27,856 bases of DNA, from assembly GCA_024196135.1 (NCBI GenBank), contig JAMQCK010000337.1, positions 1-27,856 on the forward strand, read 5' to 3'. The notes under the pieces were generated by a model. That model ran no database searches and was not told where the DNA came from. It saw only the letters and a program-made list of their open reading frames with translations. Shown here piece after piece: positions 1 to 10,275 of the stretch; the first letter of the stretch is position 1, and each line of letters starts with the position of its first letter. Made by a program: the position numbers and the translations under genes. The stretch comes from Pleurotus ostreatus/Saccharomyces cerevisiae fusant. Lineage: Eukaryota > Opisthokonta.

Positions 1-1191
1 CTTTGGTGCAAGCTTACGTTTCCTAAAAAACCTCATCATGAGGGTGCGCTGGAAAAATTCTTCGCCTACGCAGAATGCCTGCTAGCGCGCGCGTGTGGAC
101 GACCCGTGGATCTTACGATGCCCGAGGTCTCGTTGACCTGTTGCTCGGATGCGCGCGTTGACCGTTGGGTGGTTACGCACATGGCTCGCTTCCGAAGCAT
201 AGAGTGGTATCCGTCCAGGGTTACTTCTGAATGGCCATCTTCGACACTCGATGCGCCGTCGCTGGAGAGTCTTCGTGTCATTGGCAACCGTGACTGTTAC
301 GAAGACGCTCCCTGTCCTCCGAATATCGGTCTCAACACGCCTCACCTGCGGGAATTTGACTTGTGCTGGTTCGCTTCCATATCTCGCATCACAGTGTGCT
401 GGAGGACGTTGCAGAGCCTGAAGATAGAGACACCCTCTCTTGACATCAATGACATGCACGTCCTTCAGGACTGCACCAGCCTCCAAACTTTGGAATTGAC
501 CCTTACCACCGAATCTGGTGCCAGGGAAATGGCTGCGGCTGCGCCAATATTCGGTTTCCACGCTTTATGCCATCTCACGGTCGTGGATTATGGACACGCC
601 TTGTGCAGGCATCTTTTCGCTCCCAACCTCATCGACATCACAATGAGGTCTGGTTGCCGAGTGCAATCCAAACCGGCTGCACATGTGCTCCCTGTCCTCG
701 ACATGCTACGAAGCCCTTCATGTCCTCTACCCGAAGTCGTAACCATCGACGCGTATGGTAGATATAACTTGGACGACGAAGGACCAGATTATGGGGAGTA
801 CCTCCATGTCCTCGCTCGCATCCCCGAACTCAGGTGCCTCAAGCTCGTGTACAGCCATACGGGAGCTTGCCACTTAGAGTCACTCCTAGAGGGCCTCATC
901 GTAAAGCCAGATGCACCTGTGCTCTTGCCAGCACTGGATCATCTTGCCCTGCGATTGAACGGCTTCCGATCATTCGAGGATTGCGACGCTACGCAGATGC
1001 GCGAGATCGTACGGTCGCGATGGGAGGCTGCTCGTGCAGGCAGAGGGCGGCCGATCACGCGCTTGACGTTGCGCACGACTGCATTGACTTGCAGACGCGT
1101 CTGCCGCTGCGCTACGAACGGGGATTGGCAGAGGCAGCTCGAGGCGTTGGGGACGGTTGTGGATCGGACATCGTGTAGCGACTTGCCCTAG
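1..1191 (+). CDS. F-box/LRR-like protein, 3' part (5' end outside window)
   Basis: The frame is open from base 1 to the TAG at 1189-1191, about 396 codons, with no obvious start, so the gene enters from the left. The protein shows repeated leucine-rich blocks of the kind found in basidiomycete F-box proteins: APSLESLRV, TPHLREFDL, TLQSLKIETPSL, CTSLQTLELTL, IPELRCLKLVY and PALDHLALRL. The first visible residues (LWCKLTF) resemble the linker that follows an F-box, so the F-box itself would lie upstream. Members of this family usually act as substrate adaptors of SCF ubiquitin ligases; that role is inferred from the family. No intron is evident inside the window. It could equally be a general LRR-like protein without an F-box; the part that would decide this is not here. 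Confidence 0.65.
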   Translation, partial: LWCKLTFPKKPHHEGALEKFFAYAECLLARACGRPVDLTMPEVSLTCCSDARVDRWVVTHMARFRSIEWYPSRVTSEWPSSTLDAPSLESLRVIGNRDCYEDAPCPPNIGLNTPHLREFDLCWFASISRITVCWRTLQSLKIETPSLDINDMHVLQDCTSLQTLELTLTTESGAREMAAAAPIFGFHALCHLTVVDYGHALCRHLFAPNLIDITMRSGCRVQSKPAAHVLPVLDMLRSPSCPLPEVVTIDAYGRYNLDDEGPDYGEYLHVLARIPELRCLKLVYSHTGACHLESLLEGLIVKPDAPVLLPALDHLALRLNGFRSFEDCDATQMREIVRSRWEAARAGRGRPITRLTLRTTALTCRRVCRCATNGDWQRQLEALGTVVDRTSCSDLP

Positions 1192-1424
1192 CGCGTGATG
1201 GTCTCGACAGGACTGAGAATCTGCATCCAGTAATTACTATAAGGTGGACTACAACATACTTATACACAGCAGTATTCACGCCGGAATCACGACGCTGCAG
1301 TACTTGGCTCAGTGCTCAAGGACCGGCTCGCTCAAACCACGGATGCTCAAGTCAAAGATCACCACAAAGCCCGATGCCTATTCACTTCGGTTTATTCCAC
1401 TTCCGAGTCCACTTCCACTTTCCA

Positions 1425-2907
1425 CTACCCTACCCTCCATTTCCGCATCGCCCCCTCCACCAGCCGCCCCATCTCCTCTCGCGCTTCCTGCTTCGCGCGC
1501 GTCGAAATCCCCTGCAACCGATCCAAATCCCCCGGCGAGTTTGTCAGCGGATCGAGCTCGAGGACATGCCCGTCGATCGTAGGAATGCGCACGCCGAGGG
1601 TCGAGGTGCGGAGCCCGAGCGTGGAGTGCGCGCGACGCGGGGTGAGAGGTGTAGCAATGGGCCTTGAAGTCGATGGCGGTGCAGGGTTGGAAGCGGACCG
1701 AGGCGTCGTGGAAAAGGCAGAAGGAGAGTCGCGAGCTTTGGCGAAGATGGAGGAGAGCGCGAGACTGGCACCGGAGGAGGTCGAGGCGGAAGGCTGGGAG
1801 TCGAGCTTGTGAACGATGATGCGGCCTTTGACGGGGACCCGGCGGGCGGGACTGGTAGCAGCGCTGATGTTCAATTGGTTCGGAGAGTCATTTCGGGTGC
1901 GAGAGGGTGAGCCAGCGAGGAGGCGGGTTGGAGAGCCACCCAGAGTACGATTCGGAGAGCCTGAGATCGTTTGATATGAGGATCCGCTTGCAAGGGTGTG
2001 ACTTCCAGGATACTTGGGCGTCTTCGAGAGCGTGAGCGCAGGGCTGAACGTAGCAATGGTGGGCGGTCGGACGCGAGAGGGTGTCGTGACTTGTACGCGA
2101 GGCGTGGCGTCATGAACCCGGGACGGCGACTGCATGCGAGATGGCTGAATACGCGAGGGCGTCTGACGCGTCGGGGTCTGTATGAGGCGTTTCTTGGATG
2201 GCGACGGCGAAATAAAGCGGTCCGTATGGGTTTTCAGCTATGTTCAGAGGAAAAAGGAGAGGTCAGAATCAAATTGATTCCATCCACGCATACACGCCGG
2301 CGCGCATACACCCCACCCACCGGAGTCCCTTCCCTCATCACAGCCTTCGCCTTTTGCGGCGAGCGCTTCGCAGCGCGTAGCGCGTCCAGGTCGTCCTCCA
2401 CGCGCTTGCGCTTCTTGTTCAGTTCCTCCTTCTGCATCTGCGCCTGCGCGACGAGGTCCGCGACCCTTCCGCTGCTGTTGCTGGCGATGCCGCCCAGGCC
2501 TCCGGCACCCACTCTTCCAGTCTGCCCCGCGATCGCTGCCTTCACATCCCCATCGTACTTTGTCATGAACTCGCGCATCGTCATTGAGCGCACGGTGCGC
2601 GGGAGCGCGGTGATAAGTGTCTCCTGGCGTTGCTTGAAGGCCTCGATTTGGAAGTCGAGCTGACGGCGGTGCTCGAGGATTCGGGCGTCGGCTGGGTGAA
2701 GGTATGAGTATGCAGGATATGGTTAGAGTTGTATACGATGAATATGGGCGTTATGTTCGTGAAGCACAGAGCGAAGAAAACCTCACTTTCGCGAGCGAAA
2801 AGGTCTGCAACTGCTTTCTTCATTGCGCGGTCATCGTGGGCCGGGGCGGCGGTCTTGTTGGGCGAACGGGGAGCGAGAGCCGGCCTGGCTTGGGTTTCGA
2901 CGGGCAT
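1425..2907 (-). CDS. nbl1: Borealin-like chromosomal passenger complex subunit
   Basis: Three exons on the minus strand: 2787-2907, 2321-2691 and 1425-2237 (introns 2692-2786 and 2238-2320), giving 434 aa in one frame. The region after the first intron carries the borealin N-terminal signature: a coiled coil (ARILEHRRQLDFQIEAFKQR) followed by LPRTVRSMTMREFMTKYDGD. Borealin binds INCENP and survivin and targets Aurora B to centromeres and the spindle midzone. A second coiled coil (QMQKEELNKKRKRVEDDLDA) follows, then a long Ser/Pro-rich region (about residues 165-330) with many S/T-P sites that could be CDK targets. The C-terminus (IPTIDGHVLELDPLTNSPGD) resembles the conserved borealin C-terminal block. 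The start is the first ATG of the open frame. Intron 1 has GTGAGG, a CTAAC branch site and CCCAG; intron 2 has GTGGGT and ATAG. Confidence 0.88.
1877..1963 (-). repeat. Short GSPxR peptide repeat inside borealin
   Basis: About residues 257-287 of the borealin-like protein hold four near-copies of a 7-8 residue unit: GSPNRTL, GSPTRLLA, GSPSRTR and DSPNQL. Each contributes one SP site, three of them followed by a basic residue two positions on (SPxR). The repeat is coding and in frame. Confidence 0.6.
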
Positions 2908-3210
2908 GATGGACGTCAGGAGCAGGAGCGGGTCGCGCGAAGCCGGTTAAGTTCGGTGCAGAAGTATGTCTGACAGGTGTCCAAACAGAAGTTCAACCTG
3001 AACAAACATCGAATGGGGATAGCGCCGGTTACCTCCAGCAGGAGAAATCGAACAATATGTAATCACTCATCTGTAGCGGCGGGCTGAACGAAGTTGGTGA
3101 CGCCAGGCAGATCGGGGAGAGAGAATGGCTGGACGCCAGTGACATTAGCGAGACGAAGAACGCGAGATAAAGTCTGCTGGCGGTCGCATCCCAGATTGAT
3201 TTCAATATAT

Positions 3211-4518
3211 TTACTCGCCGTCCTCGTCGTCTGCCCTTGCCCCCCTCCTCACCTCCTCCCGCCACACCTCAGCGAACTCTGCGATATCCCGCCCGCTGCT
3301 CAGACTGATCGCCTCCATCGGGACCATGTTGTGCTGGTGCGCCGGCGCGTTCGACCGCGCGAACGGATGCGTGGGCGAGTCGACGTATTTGAATTGGGGG
3401 ATGGGTGGCGGAGAGGACGGGTTGCCAGTGTCCATGGCGTTGGTGTGTACACGGTGCAGCGCGTCGAGCTCCTCGTAGGAGAACATGAGCGAGTCGGTAC
3501 GCGGGGAGTAGGGGTTGAAGTCGATGATGTGGGCTTTGGAGAGGTCGCGGGTGAGGAGGATGTCGAAGATGTCTAGGGATGGGGGTCAGAGAGTGATAAG
3601 GAGTACAGGGAAGAAAGAGAGAAGGTAGACGTACAATCCTCAACTTCCCATTGTGGGTTGGACTGGATTTTGTTGGTCCAGAAGCGCGTGATGGCGTCGA
3701 CAATACCGCGCTGGACTTCGGCGGTGGCCATGTAGGGGTAGTGGTTCGTGTCGCGCTGAGATATGCCTGATGGGTGATTAGCTAAAGCACATAATTTTGG
3801 TCGAGGGGTGTCCTCGTACCTATCAAGCGCCCAGCGCGCACAAAGCAGCGCATCTCCCGGCTGCGATCTACAGCGTACCACTTCCTCAGCACCAGCTCCA
3901 GCTCGTAGGGCTCGTTCGGCCCCGGCGTCTGCCCGTCGAAGACAAGATCACGGTTGAGGTCGTGAGAGATGAAGTCGGAGGATTTGAGCAGGAGGTACAC
4001 GTCTGCTGGGGACGTGCATTTGAGGGGGGACGAGGAGGGGAGCATCCAAGCTGCGTCCTGCGGAGCGATCAGTTGCTGCTCTTGGAGTGGGGGAATTGAG
4101 ATGCTACGCACCCGAGGGGAAGAAAAGTTGAGCTTAGGGAAGACGGAGCCCTCGTAGCGCTTGATCGCGCTGCGTATTTGGGCGTCTAGCTCCGGGAAGG
4201 CATACGTTCGCCGGGGCTCGTCCGAGTCAGAATCGTCGTCTGCGTCCTCCTTTTCATCGTCTGAGAGGGAGCTGCTTGCAGCGCTATCTAGGACGGCGAA
4301 TGAGAGAGGATTCTGACAGGTATGATCAAGACGCACATGTCTTCGCTGCCCTCGGGTAGGAATATGCTATCCTTGTTCATGTAGTCCGCGAAGTCCTCTG
4401 GCAGAGGTTTTATGATCGTGGACTTGATGCTGACGCTGGAGAACCTGGGGTACCAGGACGAGAACTGAAAGTTGAGGATATATGCTGGCGTCTGCGGGGG
4501 AAACATGGTGTCCGCCAT
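3211..4518 (-). CDS. cdc123: Cdc123 eIF2 assembly factor (D123 family)
   Basis: Five minus-strand exons: 4337-4518, 4112-4271, 3820-4057, 3635-3766 and 3211-3572, giving 357 aa, the normal size. Cdc123 is an ATP-grasp-like chaperone that binds eIF2-gamma and promotes assembly of eIF2, and so translation initiation. Family blocks appear in order: FQFSSWYPRF, STIIKPLPEDF, an acidic stretch (DDEKEDADDDSDSDEP), FPKLNFSSPRDAAWM, KSSDFISHDL, ELVLRKWY, EMRCFVRAGRLIGISQRDTN, the DFNPYSPRTDSL motif, then APAHQHNMVP and LSSGRDI. The intron at 4058-4111 is 54 bp without a stop, so a naive reading runs through it; family sequence joins SSPR directly to DAAW. The first intron (4272-4336) has competing acceptors; the chosen one keeps the frame (EGSEDI|SLSDDE). 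The gene is divergent from the vps38-like gene. Confidence 0.96.
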
Positions 4519-4610
4519 GTCGAAGGTGATCGCAAGAAACAAGCAGTCAATCGAGAAGAACAATACCTGCCAAACATGAACAACCGGAGTTCTCTTTGTT
4601 CTCGTCTATC
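4519..4610. promoter_or_regulatory. Compact bidirectional promoter between cdc123 and the vps38-like gene
   Basis: Only 92 bp lie between the two divergent start codons (minus-strand ATG at 4516-4518 and plus-strand ATG at 4611-4613). Both 5' UTRs and core promoters must fit into or overlap this space and the first exons. I see no clear TATA or CCAAT box in it. The plus-strand frame of the first vps38 exon is open back to 4530 but contains no earlier ATG, which supports the chosen start. Confidence 0.6.
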
Positions 4611-7592
4611 ATGCTCTACAATGAGGTGCGCCACTAACACTAGTCCTTCCACTCGAGACATACTGAACGACATACCGACCCGCATAGCACCGTGTTCGCC
4701 ACATCTCGAGCATCCAGATCAGACACCTCACGCCCTTTCCCGTGCGCGATACCGCCCTCGCATCCGCGCTCACACACTCCGCGGAGCAGCCCCAGCACAC
4801 CGCGGACGACCTCGAGCTCACCGCGTCGCGCATACGCCAGCGCCGCATCTCGCAGACCTCCGCCGCGTCGCTCTCCCGGAGCCCCAAGTCGGATGACGGC
4901 GAGCACCCCACGGCCGGCCGCGGCAGGCGGCGCACGGGCTCGCGGGTGAGCTTTCAGAGCAATAGCTCGCTGCCGAAGAGTACGCAGGTGCATCAAAGAC
5001 CACGTACGGGGTCGATGTCGTCTGCGGTTAGCTTGCTGGAGGCAGGACGCGGCGCGCACTCGAATACACCCTTCCTGCCGGACCACTCGCAGGCGGTGCT
5101 GGCGAAGATCATTGGTTCAAGGCTCACGGAGACCTTTATTGCGCTCAGCATACCGGAGCAGCCGCCGGAACCCTCTCGACCTGCTTCCCCCAATCGCCGA
5201 CCCAACGGACATAACAAGTCGTCCAGCGTCGCGCATCTCGATCCCCCACGGCGCAATACCCTCCGCGAATCACCCCTCTCCCCCAAGGCGCAGACGCACA
5301 ATCGGTCCGCTTCGACGCTCAGCTCCGCAGCGCGGTCGAAGGCCTTCCCGAAGAAATCACCCAACCTGCAGACTAGCTTTCCACCCTCACCTCCGTCCCC
5401 ATCCTCAAGCCCACCACCTCCGATACCCAGTGCCACGATACCCTGCTATATCTCACCTCCACATCAACCATCGACAAATCCGGCGTTTGCGGTAGATCCC
5501 AAGTATGAGTTTGCGCCGTGGGCAGATACGAGCAGTGCGCGGTGTCGCATCGAAGTGTTCTTCCGACCTCCGGTGGATGCGAAGGGGAAGGGGCGTGCGA
5601 GTGAGCAGCCGGAGTGGAAGGTGCTGCAAGCCTATGATATCTCGCTGGACGACCTAGTCCCCGTACCAGAGGAAAGTCAGGTAAGTGAATGGGTTGTGTG
5701 CGAAGGGCAGCACTGAATATATGGCGACAGGCCAGGACACTGGCACACCTTCCGCCAAATACGCTGGTGCTTAAGCTCGACCCACCGGGGAAGCTGTACT
5801 ATCTTCCAGGCCCTGTGCCAGTGCAGGACGTCCATAACGCCACCACCTCCCTCTCCGCACCCCTCTCTCCCGACCCTGGCTACGCATCCGACCCCGAAGG
5901 CCAAACGACCCTGCAACTCGACACGCCACCACCCACACCCAAACAACCTGGCTCGCAGACGCCACGCATCGTCTCCCGCCGACGACACCACCACCCAGAT
6001 CGCCAGAAATCGTGCGCGGAGGACGATGACGGGGTGGCGACGGGCACCTGGCATGATTTGTTCAAGCTGGTGACGCTGCAGTCGGGGATACACGATCATG
6101 AGGAGATGCTGGAGGAGATTCGGGGGAGCATCGCGGGGATGTTGAACGATGGGCTGCCGGAGATGAAGAGGGAGATCTCGGAGAGGGAGTGCAGGGTGGA
6201 TGAGCTGAGGGTGCAGTGTGCGGATGTGAGGAAGGATTGTAATGACCGTGAGCGTACCGTCTATTTCTCCTTGTGCATGCTCTGACTTTCGATATAGTAC
6301 GACAGGAGATCGACGCCAGACGAGAAGAGCTCCGACAACGACGGCAGCTACTCTCGGAAGCCTACGAGCAGGACCTCAACCTCGTCGACGGCGCCCGCGA
6401 TGCCGCCGAGGCCGAAGTCGCGACCGAACGCACCCTCCTCACCGACCTCCGCGCGCAGATCCCGCCCCTCCAAACCACCCACCTCCTCACCCTCTCCTCC
6501 ATCTTCCCCATCGAGCTCGTCTCCCCGCCCGACCTGCTCTACACCATCGTCGACGTGCCCTTGCCCATACCGACGCTGCCCGGTGCGGCCTCGCCGCCGT
6601 TGACGCTGCCGCACTATCGGAAGCCGGCGGAGGCGACGCACCAGGATGTGAGCGAGGAGGGGGTGGCGGCGGCGCTGGGGTATGCGGCGCAGGTTGTGAG
6701 GTTGATTGCGGAGTATTTGGGGCAGGGGTTGATGTATCCGGTGACTTGTGTGGGGAGTAGGAGTCTTATTAGGGATGGGATTAGTGCCATGGTGGGCCCG
6801 AGGATGTGAGCTTCGTCTGTTTTGGTGAGTAGAGGGATTGAGGCTGACGAGTAGTGATGCAGGTTCCCGCTGTTCTCAAGAGGGGTCGACACATACCGCT
6901 TTGAGTATGGTGTGTTCTTGTTGAACAAGGATATCGAGCTTCTGATGAGCGAGCGCGATCTGCGCGCTCTGGACATGCGGCACACCCTGCCCAACCTGAA
7001 GAACCTGCTGCTTACACTGACCAGCGGCGAGGCGGCTATGCCGTGAGTTTCGTATGGTTTCGCTCTCTTGCACTCGCTCACCTCGTAACACAGACCACGT
7101 CCACCAGCATCCCATCGCTCGTCCCTGTCGGGCTTGGAGTCACCGCGGCCCAAGTCACCAGAACCAGCACACGCAGGCGGCGACTCCACCCCCACGGACG
7201 ACGCATCGAAGACGCCTACGGCCACACCATCGACACCTGTTCTGGAGTCTGCACCGTTGGCGTCGATCGCGACACTCCCGAAACCGTCGATGTTCAGCGG
7301 CTTTGGCCTAAGCTTCTTTCGCGCGGCGACGCAGCCGAAGAAAGCGGAGGGCGGGGAGGTATCGAAGGACGGCGGCAGCGGGGAGGCGTCGAAGGGCAGC
7401 GGAGAGTCGGCCTCCGCTTCCGCCAAGAAGGAGGGAGAATCCAGTACCGCCGATGCCGCGGAGGATGCTGAGGAAGGCGAGGAAGGGGAGGTGGAGGATG
7501 ACAGGCGAACGCTGCGAGGGAATGAGAAGGGGGTGGAGGGTACGATACAGCAGAATGGGGATGGGCATGTTGTAGATGTATATTCCAGTTGA
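4611..7592 (+). CDS. vps38: UVRAG/Vps38-like subunit of PI3-kinase complex II (Atg14/UVRAG domain)
   Basis: Six exons, 4611-4625, 4688-5680, 5731-6247, 6298-6805, 6863-7042 and 7094-7592, give 903 aa in one phase. The N-terminus (RVRHISSIQIRHLTPFPVRD) and a later block (CRIEVFFRPP, WKVLQAYDISLDDL, NTLVLKLDPPGKLYYLPG) look like a C2-type domain interrupted by a Ser/Pro-rich disordered insert (about residues 40-270). Next come a coiled coil (about 480-570) and the UVRAG/Barkor domain with FPLFSRGVDTYRFEYGVFLL and ALDMRHTLPNLKNLL, which are the hallmark blocks. The Ser/Glu-rich tail (about 740-903) is probably disordered. In yeast and animals this subunit joins Vps34, Vps15 and Atg6/Beclin to make PI3P for endosomal sorting and autophagy. 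The first exon codes only MLYNE; the next begins at the family's conserved start region. Atg14 is the alternative, but the block around the C-terminal domain resembles UVRAG more. Confidence 0.88.
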
Positions 7593-7970
7593 CGTGCTAT
7601 GCGATTCACTGTCCTTATGAGCAGACTATTTCTTTGCTACGGATGCCTTGTTGTGAATTACCATCTGGCATCTCGAACAAGCGATGGTCCTTACAGGTTA
7701 CGCCTTCAGCAAGACCTCCCTTCCATCTCTTCCCTTCCCTCCATCACTGCGTGCGTCGCGCTTGCCATCCGTGCCGTCGTCGTCGCGTCCGACGGCGTCT
7801 AAGTTTAGTCGGTGGTAGGCCCGGGCCGGGAGATCTGAGTTCTCGCCGACGCGATCTGTAATTGCGAGCATCCCATTTGTATGCGCCACCTCGCCCGGCG
7901 CGCGTTTCTTCCCTCCCCCCTTCATTTCCCTCCCTTTCCTTCTCGTCCGCCAGCAGAGTGAGAGGCTGAG
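7593..7970. other. Intergenic region upstream of the mitochondrial carrier
   Basis: 378 bp between the vps38-like stop and the carrier start. No gene is supported. A pyrimidine-rich run (about 7906-7944, repeats of CTTCCCTCCC and TTTCCCTCCC type) lies just upstream of the carrier ATG, as is common for promoters of strongly expressed fungal genes. Confidence 0.5.
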
Positions 7971-9457
7971 ATGGCTGTAACGTACCCGTTCTGGTGAGTC
8001 CCAGACCGTCCGCGTCCACAGCATGGGCTAACGGGCGCTTAGGTTGGGAGGTAAGTCAGCAGAAATGGCGCTTATCGCATTGGTGCTGAGGCAGCGGGCG
8101 TAAGGTGTCGCAGCGAGCAGTACGTGTCCTTGGCCTCGTGTGTTGGCGTGCGCTGACTAGAGCTTTGCAGTGGCGGCATGCTGTACGCATCCGCTGGACC
8201 TCCTCAAAGTGCAAGTCGCGTAGTCCCCCGTCGCCCGTGCGCCAGCTTACACTACCCCTTCCTCCTCCAGACGCATGCAGACGCTCGAGCATAACCCTGG
8301 CGTCGCGCGCCCCTCCTTCCTCTCCACGTTACGCCTCTCCCTCTCCGAGCGCGGCTTCTTCGGCCTCTACACCGGTCTCTCCGCCTCCGTCATGCGCCAG
8401 ATGTCCTACTCCCTCGTGCGCATAGGCTCCTACGAAAAGATGAAGGCTGCGCTCGGGAAGGACAAGAAGCCCTCGAACCTGTCGCTCCTGGCCGCTGCGA
8501 GCGTGGCGGGCGCGATGGGTGGGCTGGCGGGCAACCCGGCAGGTGCGTAGCGATCGTGTGCCAGGGCGAAAGTGACTCACGCTTGTATTTGTAGATGTGC
8601 TATTGGTGCGGATGACGAGTGATACGGTCCGACCAGTAGAGCAGAGATACAACTACTCGAACGCGATCAGTGGGCTGGTACGCCTTGTCAAGGAGGAGGG
8701 TGCCCAAGCACTGGGAAGAGGCTTGGGAACGAACGTCGTATGTGGTCTGCAAACTGTGGCAGCGAGAGTCTAGACTGACCCTTGACGCGACAGACACGCG
8801 CGGTTCTCATGAACGTAAGTCCTGCTCGTCACAAGACCGCGTACCCTGTACTTACGTCTGTCGTTTGCTAGGCTTCGCAAGTGGGCTCGTGCGTCTCCTC
8901 CTTCTCTTTTCGATGCCCTCGTTTGACCTGACAATTTCTCGATAGCTACGACTTCTTCAAGACATCATTACTAGGATGGACCTTGCCCGGGACAGAATAC
9001 AAGTTCGGCGACAACCTCGTTACACATTCGCTTTCTAGCTTGGCTGCAGGGACCTTCGCAACGAGTGCGTGCCCCTCAAGTCTTGCTACGAAGTCGCTTA
9101 TGCTCCCCTAGCCGTATGCTCACCTGCCGATGTTCTCCGCTCACGTATTATGGCCGTACGTCCGCCGAGTTTGCTAGAAACTGCTTGACGCTGACTGCCC
9201 TCGCAGTCTACCGACCACAGCCTGGTGCACGTCCTACAAAAATCATTGCGCGAAGAGGGCGCACGGTTCTTATTCAAGGGCTGGCTGCCCGCCTTCATCC
9301 GTCTCGGCCCGAACACCGTTCTGCTCTTCGTGTTCTTTGAGGTACGTATCCTTTTGCCGTCCCATCACTGCTCACCCGATCCTCTCCTCCTCCCATCATG
9401 CTCACCGGCGTCCCCCTATAGCAACTCAAGAACGGCTGGAGAAAACTCGTCGAGTAG
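7971..9457 (+). CDS. DIC1: Mitochondrial carrier, dicarboxylate carrier type
   Basis: Twelve exons: 7971-7993, 8043-8050, 8105-8119, 8171-8210, 8271-8542, 8595-8737, 8794-8814, 8872-8888, 8946-9064, 9112-9155, 9207-9341 and 9422-9457. They total 873 nt, 290 aa, the usual carrier length. The three SLC25 repeats each show the P-x-D/E-x-x-x-x-R signature: THPLDLLKVRMQT, NPADVLLVRMTSD and SPADVLRSRIM. Other marks are GFFGLYTGLSAS, MRQMSYSLVRIGSYE, NASQVGSYDFFK and RFLFKGWLPAFIRLGPNT; the RQ..Y..R.G.Y pattern after repeat 1 fits dicarboxylate and oxaloacetate carriers. Such carriers exchange malate or succinate for phosphate across the inner mitochondrial membrane. Exons 2 and 3 are 8 and 15 nt; they are needed to give the normal spacing from WLGG to THPLD. 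The intron at 8211-8270 starts with GC (GCAAGT). The exact substrate is inferred. Confidence 0.92.
8211..8270 (+). other. GC-AG intron in the mitochondrial carrier
   Basis: The coding frame requires the join AAA GT|A CGC ATG CAG (K V R M Q). This places the donor at GCAAGT (8211-8216), the standard form for the rare GC-AG intron class, and the acceptor at CCTCCAG (8264-8270). The nearby GT two bases earlier would shift the frame of the well-conserved next exon. Confidence 0.8.
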
Positions 9458-10243
9458 TGCGGGCCGCTCATGCGGGCTCATCCTCCCGGACCCAGTCGCC
9501 CAATAGATGTATCGATAGACCGCCATCGGGATGCACAGACTATGACTGCCAAGTACCTATTTAGAGATCTTGCATAGCGGTTACGCGTCAGTAGTAATAT
9601 CTAAGTTTCGGCCTTGCACTGTAGTCGTTAGCCTAGGATCTATCGCTACATACCAGGAGGTTCGGCGCACCGGAAGTCTGGTACATAGTTCCCTAACGCA
9701 CTATTGTTATCGTATATATCTTATATCCCGCACTGCAGTCCTCGCTGTATCGCATAGCGTCGGTTCGTACATGCAATGATAGGTCTGCTTCGTCCAATAC
9801 GAAGGGTAGTGGACTCGGTGTGATACACGCTAGATCTTCGAGGCAGGATATATATGGGTCTGTACGAGTCATTTCTCTGTGCTTTACATTAGATTGGCAG
9901 TGATTGAACGGCTTGCCAGGTGTCGACAGGACGAGAGGCACCCACACCGCGACAGCGCTGACGCGAAAGACCTTGCTAACGACCTGATCCAAGAGGGCGC
10001 GCCCGAAGTACTCGCCCGCATAGACGCCAGAGGACGGAGATCCAGTACGTTCATAATGTGCTCGCCTGGTAGGGCGCGCGGCAAGCGAAGGGTGTGACGC
10101 GAAGGGAGTGGAGTACGGTCTTTCTCGCGGACGAACGATAGCGCGCCAAAAAGAGCAAGATCTACGACGCGCTTGAGCTCAGAGATTCAATGCGTAGGTC
10201 GCCAGAGGAAGGATCGCCGTCAAGGGTGCAAGAGAGCTTTCCT

Positions 10244-10275
10244 GAGGGCAGTCTGGAGGGCAGTCTGGGGGGCAG
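10244..10275 (+). repeat. Small tandem repeat, 12-bp unit
   Basis: Two exact tandem copies of GAGGGCAGTCTG (10244-10255 and 10256-10267) are followed by a partial third (GGGGGCAG). It lies in the gene-poor stretch and has no evident function. Confidence 0.8.

Noticed and set aside
1312..2663. Plus-strand frames of 166 and 221 codons opposite borealin
   Set aside because: They cross the borealin splice sites and show no motif; the minus strand has the conserved borealin blocks.
4288..4336. Shorter first intron of cdc123 ending at CCTAG (4288)
   Set aside because: It puts a TAG stop directly after the join; the acceptor at 4272 keeps the frame into the acidic block.
8043..8170. Alternative carrier models: skipping exon 3, or a 6-nt exon CGAGCA using the acceptor GTCGCAG
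   Set aside because: Both keep frame, but give 11 or 13 residues from the conserved Trp to the THPLD Pro instead of 16. The 15-nt exon with the GTAAG acceptor restores GGVAASMAACC. Kept as possible alternative splicing only.
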